The notes: generated from the sequence alone by a model not told the origin. A stretch of DNA of 64,000 nt from an uncultured Lachnospiraceae bacterium (GCA_934317845.1 CAKRES010000001.1:124001-188000), one strand, 5' to 3'. Positions 16,152 to 25,352 are shown, numbered from the stretch's first letter. Program-made: numbers and translations.

Positions 16152-17846
16152 CTACTCTACAGAAACGATGTAATAGTAAACCGGCTGTCCACCAAAATTC
16201 AATTCCACATCACAGGATGGGAATGCTTCCTCAATGCTCTTTAGCAGCTTCTGGGAATCCTTATCGGTAACATCCTGTCCACTGTAAATGGAAATCAACT
16301 CACTGTCTTCGGTTACCATTTCCTTGATCAGATTGCAGGTTGTTTCGTTGATGTCGTTACCAACTGTCTTGATGCCGTCATCATCCATACCCATGATATC
16401 ATCCATGTGTACTTCGATACCATTGATCACGGTATCTCTTACTGCATAGGTAACCTGACCGGTTGCGACGGCATCTTTTGCCTCTAAAAATGCCTCCTCA
16501 TTTTCTTCCGGTGTCCCTTCCGGATTAAAGGAGATCACGGCTGTAATACCCTGTGGTACGGTCGTAGTCGGAATTACAATGATCTGTTTATCTTCGATCA
16601 GATCTCTTGCCTGATTAGCTGCCATCACAATGTTTTTGTTGTTCGGGAATACGAAAACCGTATCCGCATTGACATGGGAAATGGCACCTAACACATCCTC
16701 GGTACTTGGGTTCATCGTCTGACCACCCTCTACCAGATAGTCTACGCCAAGGCCTCTAAAGATCTCATTCATTCCATCGCCAATAGAAACCGCAACAATG
16801 CCCATCGGTTTACGTGGCTCCTCTTTCTGAGGTGCTTCCTGTGGCTGCTCTGCCTGCTCAGAATTGAGCAGAACCTCTCTATGTTCCTCACGCATGTTAT
16901 CAACCTTCATGCGGCTTAATTCACCGTAGGTCAATCCCTTTTCAAATGCCTGTCCCGGATGATTGGTATGCACATGGATCTTTACGATCTCATCATCTGC
17001 TACCACAACTAAAGAATCACCGATGGATAACAGGAACTCTTTTAACTCTTTTTCATCTTTATCCGTAAATTCACGATTTAAAAGGATAATGAACTCTGTA
17101 CAATAGCCATATTTAATATCTGTTTCAAAGGAAGAACCGGTGCCGCTCTTTGGAGTTGGAGCTTTCCAGCCCTGTGCACCGCTGTTATTCTGCACCGGAG
17201 CCTCATCAAAGGTCAGTGCTGCAACATCTTCGTTCTTTAAGGAAGCAACCGCACCCTCTAATACAGTCATCAACCCTTTTCCGCCGGAATCCACAACGCC
17301 TGCTTCTTTTAATACCGGAAGCATTTCCGGTGTCTGGTCAAGCACTTCATTACCATAGGCAACGACCTGTTCTGCAAATTCTTCAATCTCTTCGACATCC
17401 AGAGCAATCTCTGCTGCTTTGTCAGCAATGCCTTTTGCTACGGTAAGGATCGTTCCTTCTTTTGGCTTCATTACTGCTTTGTAAGCAGATTCTACAGCCA
17501 TACCAAAGCTCTCTGCCAGAACTGCTGTCGTAATCTCCGTGTTTGCCTTGATCCCTTTGGTTAATCCGCGCAGAAGCTGGGATAAAATAACACCGGAGTT
17601 ACCTCTTGCACCTTTTAAGGAACCGGATGAGATTGCCTTGCATAATGCTTTCATATCCGGATCTTCCGGAAGCTGATCCACTTCTTTGGCTGCAGAAAGA
17701 ATCGTCAAAGACATGTTGGTTCCGGTATCACCATCAGGAACCGGAAATACGTTTAATTCATTGATATAATCTTTGTTCGCATTGATGTTGGCAGCACCAG
17801 CTAAAAATGCCGCTCTTAATTGTTTCGCATAAATTACTGTTGACAC
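16152..17846 (-). CDS. fakA: DAK2/DhaL-DegV family kinase (FakA/YloV-like)
   Basis: A 564-residue protein. The N-terminal DhaL (Dak2) domain binds ATP and carries NVFPVPDGDTGTNMSLT and GARGNSGVILSQLLRG; the C-terminal part is a YloV/FakA-type domain with a middle linker. Family members phosphorylate fatty acids bound to FakB (DegV) proteins, feeding exogenous fatty acids into phospholipids. The likely start is GTG at 17846, with GGAGG 8 bases upstream; the frame also opens with a GTG 15 bases earlier that would overlap this SD. It lies 17 bases after the Asp23-family gene. The fakA symbol is by family. Confidence 0.88.
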   Translation of the reverse strand: MSTVIYAKQLRAAFLAGAANINANKDYINELNVFPVPDGDTGTNMSLTILSAAKEVDQLPEDPDMKALCKAISSGSLKGARGNSGVILSQLLRGLTKGIKANTEITTAVLAESFGMAVESAYKAVMKPKEGTILTVAKGIADKAAEIALDVEEIEEFAEQVVAYGNEVLDQTPEMLPVLKEAGVVDSGGKGLMTVLEGAVASLKNEDVAALTFDEAPVQNNSGAQGWKAPTPKSGTGSSFETDIKYGYCTEFIILLNREFTDKDEKELKEFLLSIGDSLVVVADDEIVKIHVHTNHPGQAFEKGLTYGELSRMKVDNMREEHREVLLNSEQAEQPQEAPQKEEPRKPMGIVAVSIGDGMNEIFRGLGVDYLVEGGQTMNPSTEDVLGAISHVNADTVFVFPNNKNIVMAANQARDLIEDKQIIVIPTTTVPQGITAVISFNPEGTPEENEEAFLEAKDAVATGQVTYAVRDTVINGIEVHMDDIMGMDDDGIKTVGNDINETTCNLIKEMVTEDSELISIYSGQDVTDKDSQKLLKSIEEAFPSCDVELNFGGQPVYYYIVSVE

Positions 17847-17863
17847 AACTATTTCCTCCACTT

Positions 17864-18223
17864 CTAGTCAATCACTCTGACATTATCTACACAAACAACG
17901 ATCTGATCTACTTTACAGCCTGTAAAATGCTCAATCTTATAAGTAACTGCCTGAATCAGATTCTCAGTGACCGTATTGATGTTCACACCATATGCTACAA
18001 TAATGTGCATCTCGATGTACAGATGATCCTCTTTTAATTCAATATGAACACCTCTGCCGGCACTTTCTTTCTTTAATAAATGTACGATACCATCTTTCAT
18101 ATTCAGCATTGCCATACCAACAATACCGAAGCAGTCCAGTGCTGCCATTCCCGCATGGGTTGCAATTACATCCTGATTGATGGTTATGTTTCCAAGCTCA
18201 TTCTGAATCACTTTCTGTCCCAT
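17864..18223 (-). CDS. yloU: Asp23/Gls24 family envelope stress protein (YloU-like)
   Basis: A 119-residue Asp23/Gls24 domain protein: GNITINQDVIATHAGMAALDCFGIVGMA, then a conserved beta-rich middle and a C-terminal IEHFTGCKVDQIVVCVDNVRV. The family is associated with cell envelope homeostasis and, in several Firmicutes, with FakA. It is the first gene of the yloU-fakA-recG run and divergent from rpmB. A TAAAAGGAGG SD precedes the ATG. Confidence 0.9.
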   Translation of the reverse strand: MGQKVIQNELGNITINQDVIATHAGMAALDCFGIVGMAMLNMKDGIVHLLKKESAGRGVHIELKEDHLYIEMHIIVAYGVNINTVTENLIQAVTYKIEHFTGCKVDQIVVCVDNVRVID

Positions 18224-18295
18224 AGCTTTAGCCTCCTTTTATTTCTAACTCGTAATATTTACGTTTTTTGCAGTAATTATAAATCACTATCTTTG

Positions 18296-18301
18296 ATTAT
18301 A
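18296..18301 (-). promoter_or_regulatory. -10 element of the yloU-like gene
   Basis: A consensus TATAAT (minus strand, GGGTATAATC context) about 70 bases upstream of the start. No convincing -35 at 17 bp, so support is partial. Confidence 0.4.
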
Positions 18302-18353
18302 CCCAATTTCCAGCAGAAAAGAAACAAAAAAATGAAAATATTTTAATTTTCAC

Positions 18354-18382
18354 TTGCAAACACCTGCACAATCTGATAGAAT
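18354..18382 (+). promoter_or_regulatory. Sigma-A promoter of rpmB
   Basis: TTGCAA (18354-18359), 17-bp spacer, TAGAAT (18377-18382); about 50 bases of leader before the GGAGG SD of rpmB. Confidence 0.8.
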
Positions 18383-18440
18383 GATTTTTGTTGTAAGCCT
18401 TACAGTAGGTTTAAATGGGTGTTAAGGAGGTGTCAGAAAC

Positions 18441-18626
18441 ATGGCAAAATGTGCAGTATGTGGAAAAGGTGCTCATTTCGGACAGAATGTGAGTCATTCA
18501 CACCGTAGATCTAATAGAATGTGGAAATCTAACATCAAGTCAGTTAGAGTTGCTCAGAATGGCGGAACAAAGAAGATGTATGTATGTACTTCATGCTTAC
18601 GCGCCGGTAAAGTAGAAAGAGCTTAA
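18441..18626 (+). CDS. rpmB: 50S ribosomal protein L28
   Basis: A 61-residue bL28, with the four cysteines of the zinc-binding form: CAVC near the N-terminus and CTSC near the C-terminus. Plus-strand and monocistronic, divergent from yloU, as in many Firmicutes. AAGGAGG precedes the ATG and a terminator follows directly. One of only two plus-strand genes in the window. Confidence 0.97.
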   Translation: MAKCAVCGKGAHFGQNVSHSHRRSNRMWKSNIKSVRVAQNGGTKKMYVCTSCLRAGKVERA

Positions 18627-18646
18627 TCATTATATATGATTCTATG

Positions 18647-18674
18647 GCGGTTGTCTTATGACAGCCGCTTTTTT
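18647..18674 (+). terminator. Terminator of rpmB
   Basis: Stem GCGGTTGTC/GACAGCCGC (one G-U pair) with a 4-base loop, then six T. It ends just before the convergent small membrane protein gene. Confidence 0.9.
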
Positions 18675-18678
18675 CGTG

Positions 18679-18819
18679 TCAGCATTTACAAAACAGGATA
18701 TAAAAAAGAAGAAAACAGACAAGGATCAAAATAAAAGCAATGACATCATTTCCGATGATCTCACACAGTAAGATTCCAATTCCGATAAAGAAAATGGAAT
18801 AGCCGACCAATTCTTTCAT
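18679..18819 (-). CDS. Small hydrophobic membrane protein, unknown
   Basis: A possible 46-residue protein starting MKELVGYSIFFIGIGILL with two closely spaced hydrophobic helices and ending YILFCKC. GAGGGG lies 11 bases before the ATG. The frame is open upstream to 18945, but that part overlaps the gerW terminator and is unlikely to be coding. Expression is uncertain because a strong terminator precedes it. No family recognised. Confidence 0.45.
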   Translation of the reverse strand: MKELVGYSIFFIGIGILLCEIIGNDVIAFILILVCFLLFYILFCKC

Positions 18820-18892
18820 GGCTGTCACGTCCCCTCTTTGCTTTGCTGAAATTCTTCCCTCTTTCTCATGATATGCCGGAAAACAAAAAAGG

Positions 18893-18933
18893 TGAAAAAA
18901 AGAGACAGAAAAGTATAGAACTCTTCTGTCTCT
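18893..18933 (-). terminator. Terminator after gerW
   Basis: Perfect 10-bp stem AGAGACAGAA/TTCTGTCTCT (18901-18910 and 18924-18933) followed by seven T on the minus strand. It ends the long corA-to-gerW gene run. Confidence 0.92.
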
Positions 18934-18944
18934 CTCCTGCTTCA

Positions 18945-19343
18945 TTATTCTTCGTCAGCGTCTTGTTCCTTAACAATATCATCAATAACCTCGTCATCGG
19001 TGCGCTCATCCTTATTGGAGATGCGGTCGATCAGATCCGGCACCATATCAAGCAATTTGGTCAGCGTTTCCTGATTCTTTACATTGACCAGTCTTGTCTT
19101 TCCATTCTGAATGACTAATACGGCACTTGGAGACATCTTTGCTCCCATGCCACCGCCGGCTTTTGATTTCTTGTCGCCATTTTCTGCATAGGCTCCTGCA
19201 CCGCAGCCAAATGAAACATCTACCAACGGCAGCAGGATCGTATCACCAATCTGTGTCGGCTCTCCTACTACGGTTTTTGCGGATAAGAAAGAATCCATTC
19301 CCTGAAATAATGCACCTACTGTTGAATTAAAATCATTTGCCAT
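18945..19343 (-). CDS. gerW: GerW family sporulation protein (YtfJ-like)
   Basis: A 132-residue YtfJ/GerW protein: GALFQGMDSFLSAKTVVGEPTQIGDTILLPLVDVSFGCGAGA, then a Gly-rich stretch and an acidic C-terminus. In Bacillus subtilis GerW is made in the forespore and affects spore germination. It follows a DUF2953 gene (ytfI-like) by one base, the same pairing as ytfI-ytfJ, which supports the call. Confidence 0.92.
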   Translation of the reverse strand: MANDFNSTVGALFQGMDSFLSAKTVVGEPTQIGDTILLPLVDVSFGCGAGAYAENGDKKSKAGGGMGAKMSPSAVLVIQNGKTRLVNVKNQETLTKLLDMVPDLIDRISNKDERTDDEVIDDIVKEQDADEE

Positions 19344-19344
19344 A

Positions 19345-20364
19345 TTAGTTACCTCCTGTAATATGTTTGTATCGTTTGATTGTTTTCTTTAATGCACGGT
19401 TAAAAAACAGCTTTATTACAGCGACCACCGGATAGATCAGGCGCAGCCGTCCTTTGATCAGAATATCCACACTAAGACATGCTTCATTAAAATCAGGATA
19501 CAGCTTTAAGCTGGAGCCAAAATAGGCATAAAACATGCTGGCTGCACCGAGCAGTTCTCCCGTTTGGGCAGGGTCACTGCAGCCAAATCGGATGAAACCG
19601 CGTATTTTTTGTGGACGTTCTTTTTTTAAAACATAAAAAACCTCTTTTTTTACTCCTTTGATGGCAAGCTTGGTGAGCTCTGCATCATAAAGTTGTTTGA
19701 GACGTTTGACTTTATCAGTAGTCTGCGCCCATTCCTGTTGAAAGTGTTTGATCCGGTCATAAAGCCGGAGCACTGCTTCTTTTATCCTGTGAAAGAGATG
19801 CCGGATCCACGAGATCAAATGAATGTTGTGTTCTGTTTTTTTCCTTTTCTTTTCTTTTTTTGTCTCCCGTTTTATGGGAGATGCCGGAAGCGTTGGAATC
19901 TGCTCCATTTCATCGGAAAAATCGAAGTCATATAATTCCTCGTCCTCTTCCTCGTCCTCTTCAGAAAAACTGCCAACCGGCTGCTTTTTTGGTGCCTGTT
20001 CTTTCTTTGCTGGAGCAGGTGCTTGTTCCGGCGGCTGACGCATCTGAGCCTTTTCTGTAGGCTTACTGTGCTGCTTCTTTGGCTTGTCCTCTTTTTCCTT
20101 TTTTTCTTCTTTTGGAAAAGAAAACCAGAGCAGCCGTAAATGACCATTCGCTCCTTCCTTTTCCCGGTAAGAAAAACGGAAACGGAAAAGCGGAAAAAGA
20201 TAGGATGCAGAAGCTTCCACATTCGGCACTGCTCCTTGTGATACAAGTTTCACCCGGTAACGAACCGGTGCAAAAAGCAACAACAAGAGCAGAAACAAAA
20301 CAAGCAGGAAAAGAGCAAGAAGAACGATTCCAATGATCTTTAAAATGGCGAATACAATACTCAT
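19345..20364 (-). CDS. ytfI: DUF2953 membrane protein (YtfI-like)
   Basis: A 339-residue protein with one long hydrophobic helix at residues about 4-31 followed by APVRYRVKL, the usual DUF2953 start. A long charged low-complexity linker (Lys/Glu/Pro-rich, about 90-180) follows, then a conserved C-terminal part with IRGFIRFGCSDPAQTGELLGAASMF. The function is unknown. The partner gerW suggests a link with sporulation. Its ATG overlaps the stop of the upstream 108-residue gene by 4 bases. Confidence 0.85.
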   Translation of the reverse strand: MSIVFAILKIIGIVLLALFLLVLFLLLLLLFAPVRYRVKLVSQGAVPNVEASASYLFPLFRFRFSYREKEGANGHLRLLWFSFPKEEKKEKEDKPKKQHSKPTEKAQMRQPPEQAPAPAKKEQAPKKQPVGSFSEEDEEEDEELYDFDFSDEMEQIPTLPASPIKRETKKEKKRKKTEHNIHLISWIRHLFHRIKEAVLRLYDRIKHFQQEWAQTTDKVKRLKQLYDAELTKLAIKGVKKEVFYVLKKERPQKIRGFIRFGCSDPAQTGELLGAASMFYAYFGSSLKLYPDFNEACLSVDILIKGRLRLIYPVVAVIKLFFNRALKKTIKRYKHITGGN

Positions 20365-20687
20365 ATGTCCTCCTGCTGCATCTGTAAGAAACGTCGAAGA
20401 TCCAAATCGTTTTGTTTCGCAACGCAGTCGTTTACCATGCGCTCGATCAATTCATAGGCTTCCCATTTTGTTTTTGCTACACCATAAATGGTCAGATCAC
20501 GATACACCTGATAAAACCGTTGGAACAATTCATTATAGTAGTATACGTCAAAAAGGTCTTTTGAATTCCAGGCATTTGTGATCACATAAAGACAAAGGGC
20601 AGGCTTTCCCTGCGCAATTTTTTTGAGTACACGCTGCTCACGACGTTTTAAGCTGGGGCCAATATATAATTTATCACTGATTGTCAT
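20361..20687 (-). CDS. Conserved hypothetical protein, 108 residues
   Basis: A soluble basic/aromatic protein (MTISDKLYIGPSLKRREQ ... VYYYNELFQRFYQVYRDLTIYGVAKTKWEAYELIERMVNDC). No membrane segment or signal peptide and no family recognised. It sits tightly between the 447-residue unknown and the ytfI-like gene, overlapping the latter, so it belongs to this transcription unit. Confidence 0.8.
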   Translation of the reverse strand: MTISDKLYIGPSLKRREQRVLKKIAQGKPALCLYVITNAWNSKDLFDVYYYNELFQRFYQVYRDLTIYGVAKTKWEAYELIERMVNDCVAKQNDLDLRRFLQMQQEDI

Positions 20688-20714
20688 AGCAATTCCCCAT
20701 TTCTATGCTGACAG

Positions 20715-22058
20715 TTATTCCATCATCTCTTTGATCAGATCAAGGCTGGCACAAAGCTCCTTCTCATCATTACAATGCTCTAATGCATATTCAATGTAGG
20801 CTATGATCTCATCGGTATTGTTGAAAAATACAGGCACTGCACCGAGTACCATACTCATCACTGCACGGTTAACAATCTGATCATGCTTCTTAAAGAATGT
20901 CTGAAATTCTTCGATCAGATTCTTTGTTTTTTCCTCGATGAAAGCAGAGGTTGCTGCAGGACTGTTAAAATCAGACTCCAGATCAATGAAAATACTGGAG
21001 GAAACCAGTTTCAGACACTGATTCAAAACCTTGACTGCTGTATCATCTGCAAATGCAGCTTCCACATCCGGGAACAATGCTTCAAATCCCATGACACGCT
21101 CCATCAGCGATTCCTGTTTTCCTTCCAAGGCTTCCAGATATTCATTGCAGCGATCCAATACAATAGAAGCATCCTCTCCAAAATGGTCATGGATCTCCAT
21201 TACCATCGCGTGAGACGCCTGGTAAGAAGTCTCCTGTCTGGTCTTTTCATCTACATACGGCGCACAAAGCTGCATCGTATAGTAATGATTCACACATTCC
21301 TGAATCTGCATATAAACATTTACCATCGTAACAAGGAAGTCAGAAGTGTTCTTTAACGTCTGGCTCAATTGCTCAAACTCAGCCTGTGTCATGGCAGAAA
21401 AGTCTGCTTCCTGACATTTAGAAAGCACTTCGGAAACAAAGGATAACTCCTTCATCTGCGGAAATTCTTCCCGCAATCCGGCAACGGTACGGATCTGATA
21501 TAAAAATCCTTCCACACCGGCTTCATCGGATTCCTTATAAATACCTAAGCTGTCAGTTAAAATATCATAAAAACGCTGCTTGGTCATACGAAGCGGCAGC
21601 TCAGAAACGATTGCTTTGATCTTTTCGTTGGTTACCATTGCGTCTTTATCTGCAAAAATAAACTGCTGCATTCTGGTAGATGCCACAGAAAGATCCGGCA
21701 CTGTCACATCTTTAAACCGATATTCTACCCGGTTTAGAATGTGCTCATACACACTTAACAGATCCGTATATGCGGTAACATCATCCATCACCTTCATAGT
21801 ATCATTACGCAGCGCAGTAAGCTTTTCAATCGCTTCCTCTCCCTCTAAGCCGAGACATACATTCAATGTATCGATCTTATCTTCTGCCCAATCTACGCGT
21901 TCCTCTGAGATCACCTCATAAAGAGTATAGTAGGAAAATGCAAGCTGGATCGATGCATAACTATAGTAGAGGGAAGCATAACGTTTGGTATATTCGGAAA
22001 GATATGGCGCCATATCCTTTTTCTTTTTCATCTCATGTAATAATTGCTTTTCGTTCAT
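20715..22058 (-). CDS. Unknown all-helical protein, 447 residues
   Basis: A soluble protein predicted mostly alpha-helical, acidic, starting MNEKQLLHEMKKKKDMAPYLSEYTKRYASLYYSYASI. No transmembrane helix, catalytic motif or repeat stands out. An AGGAG-type SD precedes the ATG. It is 14 bases downstream of pyk and followed by the 108-residue unknown. I do not recognise a family; probably a lineage-specific conserved hypothetical. Confidence 0.8.
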   Translation of the reverse strand: MNEKQLLHEMKKKKDMAPYLSEYTKRYASLYYSYASIQLAFSYYTLYEVISEERVDWAEDKIDTLNVCLGLEGEEAIEKLTALRNDTMKVMDDVTAYTDLLSVYEHILNRVEYRFKDVTVPDLSVASTRMQQFIFADKDAMVTNEKIKAIVSELPLRMTKQRFYDILTDSLGIYKESDEAGVEGFLYQIRTVAGLREEFPQMKELSFVSEVLSKCQEADFSAMTQAEFEQLSQTLKNTSDFLVTMVNVYMQIQECVNHYYTMQLCAPYVDEKTRQETSYQASHAMVMEIHDHFGEDASIVLDRCNEYLEALEGKQESLMERVMGFEALFPDVEAAFADDTAVKVLNQCLKLVSSSIFIDLESDFNSPAATSAFIEEKTKNLIEEFQTFFKKHDQIVNRAVMSMVLGAVPVFFNNTDEIIAYIEYALEHCNDEKELCASLDLIKEMME

Positions 22059-22072
22059 TAAATTGTGTTCTC

Positions 22073-23488
22073 CTAGATTATAAATACTTTCATCATACTG
22101 GTAATGGCATGCTCACCATATACGCTGCCTGCTGTCATAACGACTACATCGCCTTTTTCCACAAGCTTAGCGTCCTTTACTGTCTCCACTGCCAGATTTA
22201 AAATTTCGTCTGTGTGTGCTACATGTTTGGTACGCATTGGAATTACTCCCCAATAGATCTGCATCTTGCGAAGGGTACGATCGATCGGAGAAAGTCCGAT
22301 GATCGGACATTTCGGACGATATTTGCTGACCAGACGAGCGGTATCACCGGAAATGCTGGAGGTTAAAATATACTTTGCTTCTACGTTGTGTGACGTTGCA
22401 ACAGAAGAAAATGCTACTGCGTTGGAAATATCAAGATTCGCTTTCATTTTCTTCTTTGCCATATGTACATCATACATCAAATGCTCTTCCGTTGCCTCCG
22501 CAATTTCTGACATCAGACGTACGGTTTCTACCGGATATTTACCAACTGCAGTTTCACCGGACAGCATGATCGCATCGGTTCCGTCATAGATCGCATTGGC
22601 CACATCGGTAACTTCCGCTCTGGTCGGACGCGGGTTACGCATCATGGAATCCAGCATCTGCGTAGCGGTAATAACAGGCTTATAAGCCTCGTTACATTTC
22701 TGGATCAGTTCCTTTTGTACAAATGGTACCTCCTGTGCCGGGATCTCAACACCCAGATCACCACGTGCTACCATGATCCCGTCTGCAACAGCCAGGATCT
22801 CGTTCATATTCTGGACTCCTTCATGGTTTTCGATCTTTGCGATCACACTGATATCTTCTGCGTGATGTACCTTTAACAGGTTCTTGATCTGGTTGATCGC
22901 ATCAGCATTGCGCACAAAGGAAGCAGCAATAAAGTCCACCTCATGTTCAATACCAAATGTGATGTCTTCGCGGTCTTTATCGGTAATGGCAGGAAGATTG
23001 ACACGTACATTCGGTACATTGACTCCTTTCTTGGAAGAAAGTATACCGCCTGCAACAACAGTACAGGAAATTGTGGTATCCGTTGTTGCATCTACCTGTA
23101 GCTCGAGCAGTCCGTCATCCATCAAAATGCGGTTCCCTTTTTCTACATCTTTTGGAAGATCTGCGTATGTAATCGGGATCAGAGTTTCATCTCCCTCGAT
23201 CTCTTCGGTCGTCAAGGTAACCTGTGCGCCCTGCGTCAATGTGATCTTTTCATCCTTTAACACTCCGACACGGATCTCCGGTCCTTTCGTATCCAACAGA
23301 ATGGCGATCGGAAGCCCAAGCTCGCTGCGCACTTCTTTGATCAGATTGATCATTTCCAGCTGTTCTTCATACTCTCCGTGTGAAAAGTTTAATCTTGCAA
23401 TGTTCATGCCATTCAGGGCAAGCTGCTTTAAACATTCTTTGTCATGCGTGTTTGGTCCCATAGTACATATGATCTTTGTCTTTTTCAT
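22073..23488 (-). CDS. pyk: Pyruvate kinase
   Basis: A 471-residue pyruvate kinase catalysing phosphoenolpyruvate plus ADP to pyruvate plus ATP. Signatures are MGPNTHDKE at the start, MDDGLLEL, the active-site IAKIENHEGVQNM, GDLGVEIP and ATQMLDSMMRNPRPTRAEVTDVANA. The length is the compact form, without the extra C-terminal PEP-utiliser-like domain of Bacillus Pyk. It is separate from the gap-pgk-tpiA-gpmI cluster elsewhere in this window. Confidence 0.97.
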   Translation of the reverse strand: MKKTKIICTMGPNTHDKECLKQLALNGMNIARLNFSHGEYEEQLEMINLIKEVRSELGLPIAILLDTKGPEIRVGVLKDEKITLTQGAQVTLTTEEIEGDETLIPITYADLPKDVEKGNRILMDDGLLELQVDATTDTTISCTVVAGGILSSKKGVNVPNVRVNLPAITDKDREDITFGIEHEVDFIAASFVRNADAINQIKNLLKVHHAEDISVIAKIENHEGVQNMNEILAVADGIMVARGDLGVEIPAQEVPFVQKELIQKCNEAYKPVITATQMLDSMMRNPRPTRAEVTDVANAIYDGTDAIMLSGETAVGKYPVETVRLMSEIAEATEEHLMYDVHMAKKKMKANLDISNAVAFSSVATSHNVEAKYILTSSISGDTARLVSKYRPKCPIIGLSPIDRTLRKMQIYWGVIPMRTKHVAHTDEILNLAVETVKDAKLVEKGDVVVMTAGSVYGEHAITSMMKVFII

Positions 23489-23520
23489 ATATATTCCTCA
23501 CTTTGCTTTATTATAGTCCA

Positions 23521-24393
23521 TCATTTTACGTGTTCGTGGGAGAACAGGTGATTCTGACAGTATTCATAGTTGCCATTACACTTTGAACAGAAACGAAACT
23601 CCCAGTCCGGATGCTCCTCACTCGTTGCACCACAGACAGCGCAGCGATGTATCGTAGCACCTTTTGGCGTGACGCGTTTCATTTTCTGCTGGTATTCGTG
23701 TTTCCTCTTTCGCTGTTTTAAGGAAGGACTGGTCCGGTGCTTTGTCATAAAGTAGAACAAGAAGAAGTTCAACAATGACATTATGATCGAAGCAATGTTT
23801 CCCCAAGCTGCCATATAGCCGCCCCGGACATATAGAAGATTTACATAGATCTCGTAAATCATATCCGCATAATAAAGATATGCCATCCATTTTACTTTGA
23901 TCGGCAAAATGAACATCAAAAGCACCTGCATATCCGGGTACAGATAAGCAAATGCCAAAAACATGGACATCAAAATATAATAGTTAGTTCCGATGATCAT
24001 CTCTCCCTGTCCGGTTGTGAGCAACGTGATCAGGTAAGCGATGGCATTTCCGACAATTGTAAAAATGATGCCGGAAAAAATATAGACATTATAATAAAAG
24101 GTTCCCCAGGTACGCTCTAAGGTTTGTCCAATCGATGCGTAGAAAAAAAGTGTGATGATCACAAGTGGAGAAAGACTTGGCGGAATCAGAAGAAAGGTGA
24201 TCAGACGCCAGATCTGTCCGTGAAACACCGCATTCATATCCAAACAGAGAAGCGCATTTGCCATCCCATTTGATGCAAGCTCCAATACAATTCCAATGAC
24301 GTAGAATGCAATGATATACATCGTCAGATTGGAAATGGCATATCTGCCCCATTTTCGTTCCATCCGGCTCAGTAGATTTCCTTTTTTATTCAT
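23521..24393 (-). CDS. Rhomboid-like membrane protein lacking catalytic residues, with C-terminal zinc ribbon
   Basis: A 290-residue polytopic protein. The membrane part follows the rhomboid/derlin pattern: GQIWRLITFLLIPPS (57-73), then LERTWGTFYYNVYIFSG (92-108), then a helix whose GxSG position reads IIGTNYYILMSMF (133-145), and a last helix without the catalytic His (YMAAWGNIAS, 193-202). So neither Ser nor His is present and protease activity is unlikely. A soluble tail carries C251, C254, C269 and C272 plus C279, H282, H287 and H289, probably a metal-binding ribbon. It lies between corA and pyk. Confidence 0.72.
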   Translation of the reverse strand: MNKKGNLLSRMERKWGRYAISNLTMYIIAFYVIGIVLELASNGMANALLCLDMNAVFHGQIWRLITFLLIPPSLSPLVIITLFFYASIGQTLERTWGTFYYNVYIFSGIIFTIVGNAIAYLITLLTTGQGEMIIGTNYYILMSMFLAFAYLYPDMQVLLMFILPIKVKWMAYLYYADMIYEIYVNLLYVRGGYMAAWGNIASIIMSLLNFFLFYFMTKHRTSPSLKQRKRKHEYQQKMKRVTPKGATIHRCAVCGATSEEHPDWEFRFCSKCNGNYEYCQNHLFSHEHVK

Positions 24394-24416
24394 ATTGTAT
24401 GTTCCGTCCTTTCTTG

Positions 24417-25352
24417 TTAAAACATCTTTTTACGATGCATAATATAGCCGACGATCACAGCAATGCCAATGCCCCATGACACCATGATCCAGAATCCATA
24501 CGGATTATCGGTATAGGGGACACCCTTGACATTCATACCGGCAAAGCTTGCCAGCATCGTAGGAATACTCATCACGATCGTGAGTACTGCTAAAAATTTC
24601 ATGGAAATATTCATGTTGTTGGAAATGATGCTGGAGTAGGCATCCATTGTACTGTTTAAGATACCGGTATAAATGTTTGCCATCTCGATCGCCTGTTTAT
24701 TCTCGATGATGACATCTTCCAGCAGATCTTCGTCCTCGGGGTATTTTTTGATCTGTTCGATCTTTAACATCTTCTCTAACACGATCTCATTGGAACGTAA
24801 GGAAGTCGTGAAGTAGACCAGGGATTTCTCTAATTCCAAAAACTCTACAAAGTCTTCATTTTTTTGGGAAACATGCAGATTTTGCTCCACTGCCTCACTT
24901 TTTTTATCAATATAACGCAGATACTGCAGGTACATGGATGCATTACGGTATAGAATCTGAAGAATAAAACGCGTTTTCTTAAATGTAAAGAAATTGCGGA
25001 TGCGTCCATCCATAAATACAGAGAGCACCGGTGTATCGATCAGGCAAATGGTAAAGATCAGATTCTCTGTGATAATGATACCACATGGGATCGTCACAAA
25101 ATATTCTTTGCCCTTCCGCTCTTCTGTCATAGGGATATCCACAATGATCAGTGTATAATTATCTTCTACTTCGATACGGGAACGCTCTTCCTCATCCAGA
25201 GGTGCCTGCAAATGATCTACATCTATCTTGTATTTGTCCGATATTTCTTTTAGCTCTGTCGCAGAGGGCTGTGTAAGTGCCACCCAGCAGCCTTCCTGCA
25301 CTTCGTTGATCTGGTGTATTCCGTCGTCCAATGTTCGGAAAATCTGTATCAT
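24417..25352 (-). CDS. corA: CorA-family divalent metal transporter
   Basis: A 311-residue CorA-like channel: a large N-terminal cytoplasmic domain, then two C-terminal membrane helices with the signature GMN (FAGMNVKGVPYTDNPYGFW) at the first helix end and a short basic tail (MHRKKMF). It should move Mg2+ or a related ion. The ATG at 25352 is preferred: GAAGG lies 8 bases upstream, while the GTG three codons earlier overlaps this SD. A fully consensus promoter precedes it. Confidence 0.9.
   Translation of the reverse strand: MIQIFRTLDDGIHQINEVQEGCWVALTQPSATELKEISDKYKIDVDHLQAPLDEEERSRIEVEDNYTLIIVDIPMTEERKGKEYFVTIPCGIIITENLIFTICLIDTPVLSVFMDGRIRNFFTFKKTRFILQILYRNASMYLQYLRYIDKKSEAVEQNLHVSQKNEDFVEFLELEKSLVYFTTSLRSNEIVLEKMLKIEQIKKYPEDEDLLEDVIIENKQAIEMANIYTGILNSTMDAYSSIISNNMNISMKFLAVLTIVMSIPTMLASFAGMNVKGVPYTDNPYGFWIMVSWGIGIAVIVGYIMHRKKMF

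Noticed and set aside
18820..18945. Longer form (88 codons) of the small membrane protein
   Set aside because: The added part overlaps the gerW terminator and encodes no plausible signal or domain.
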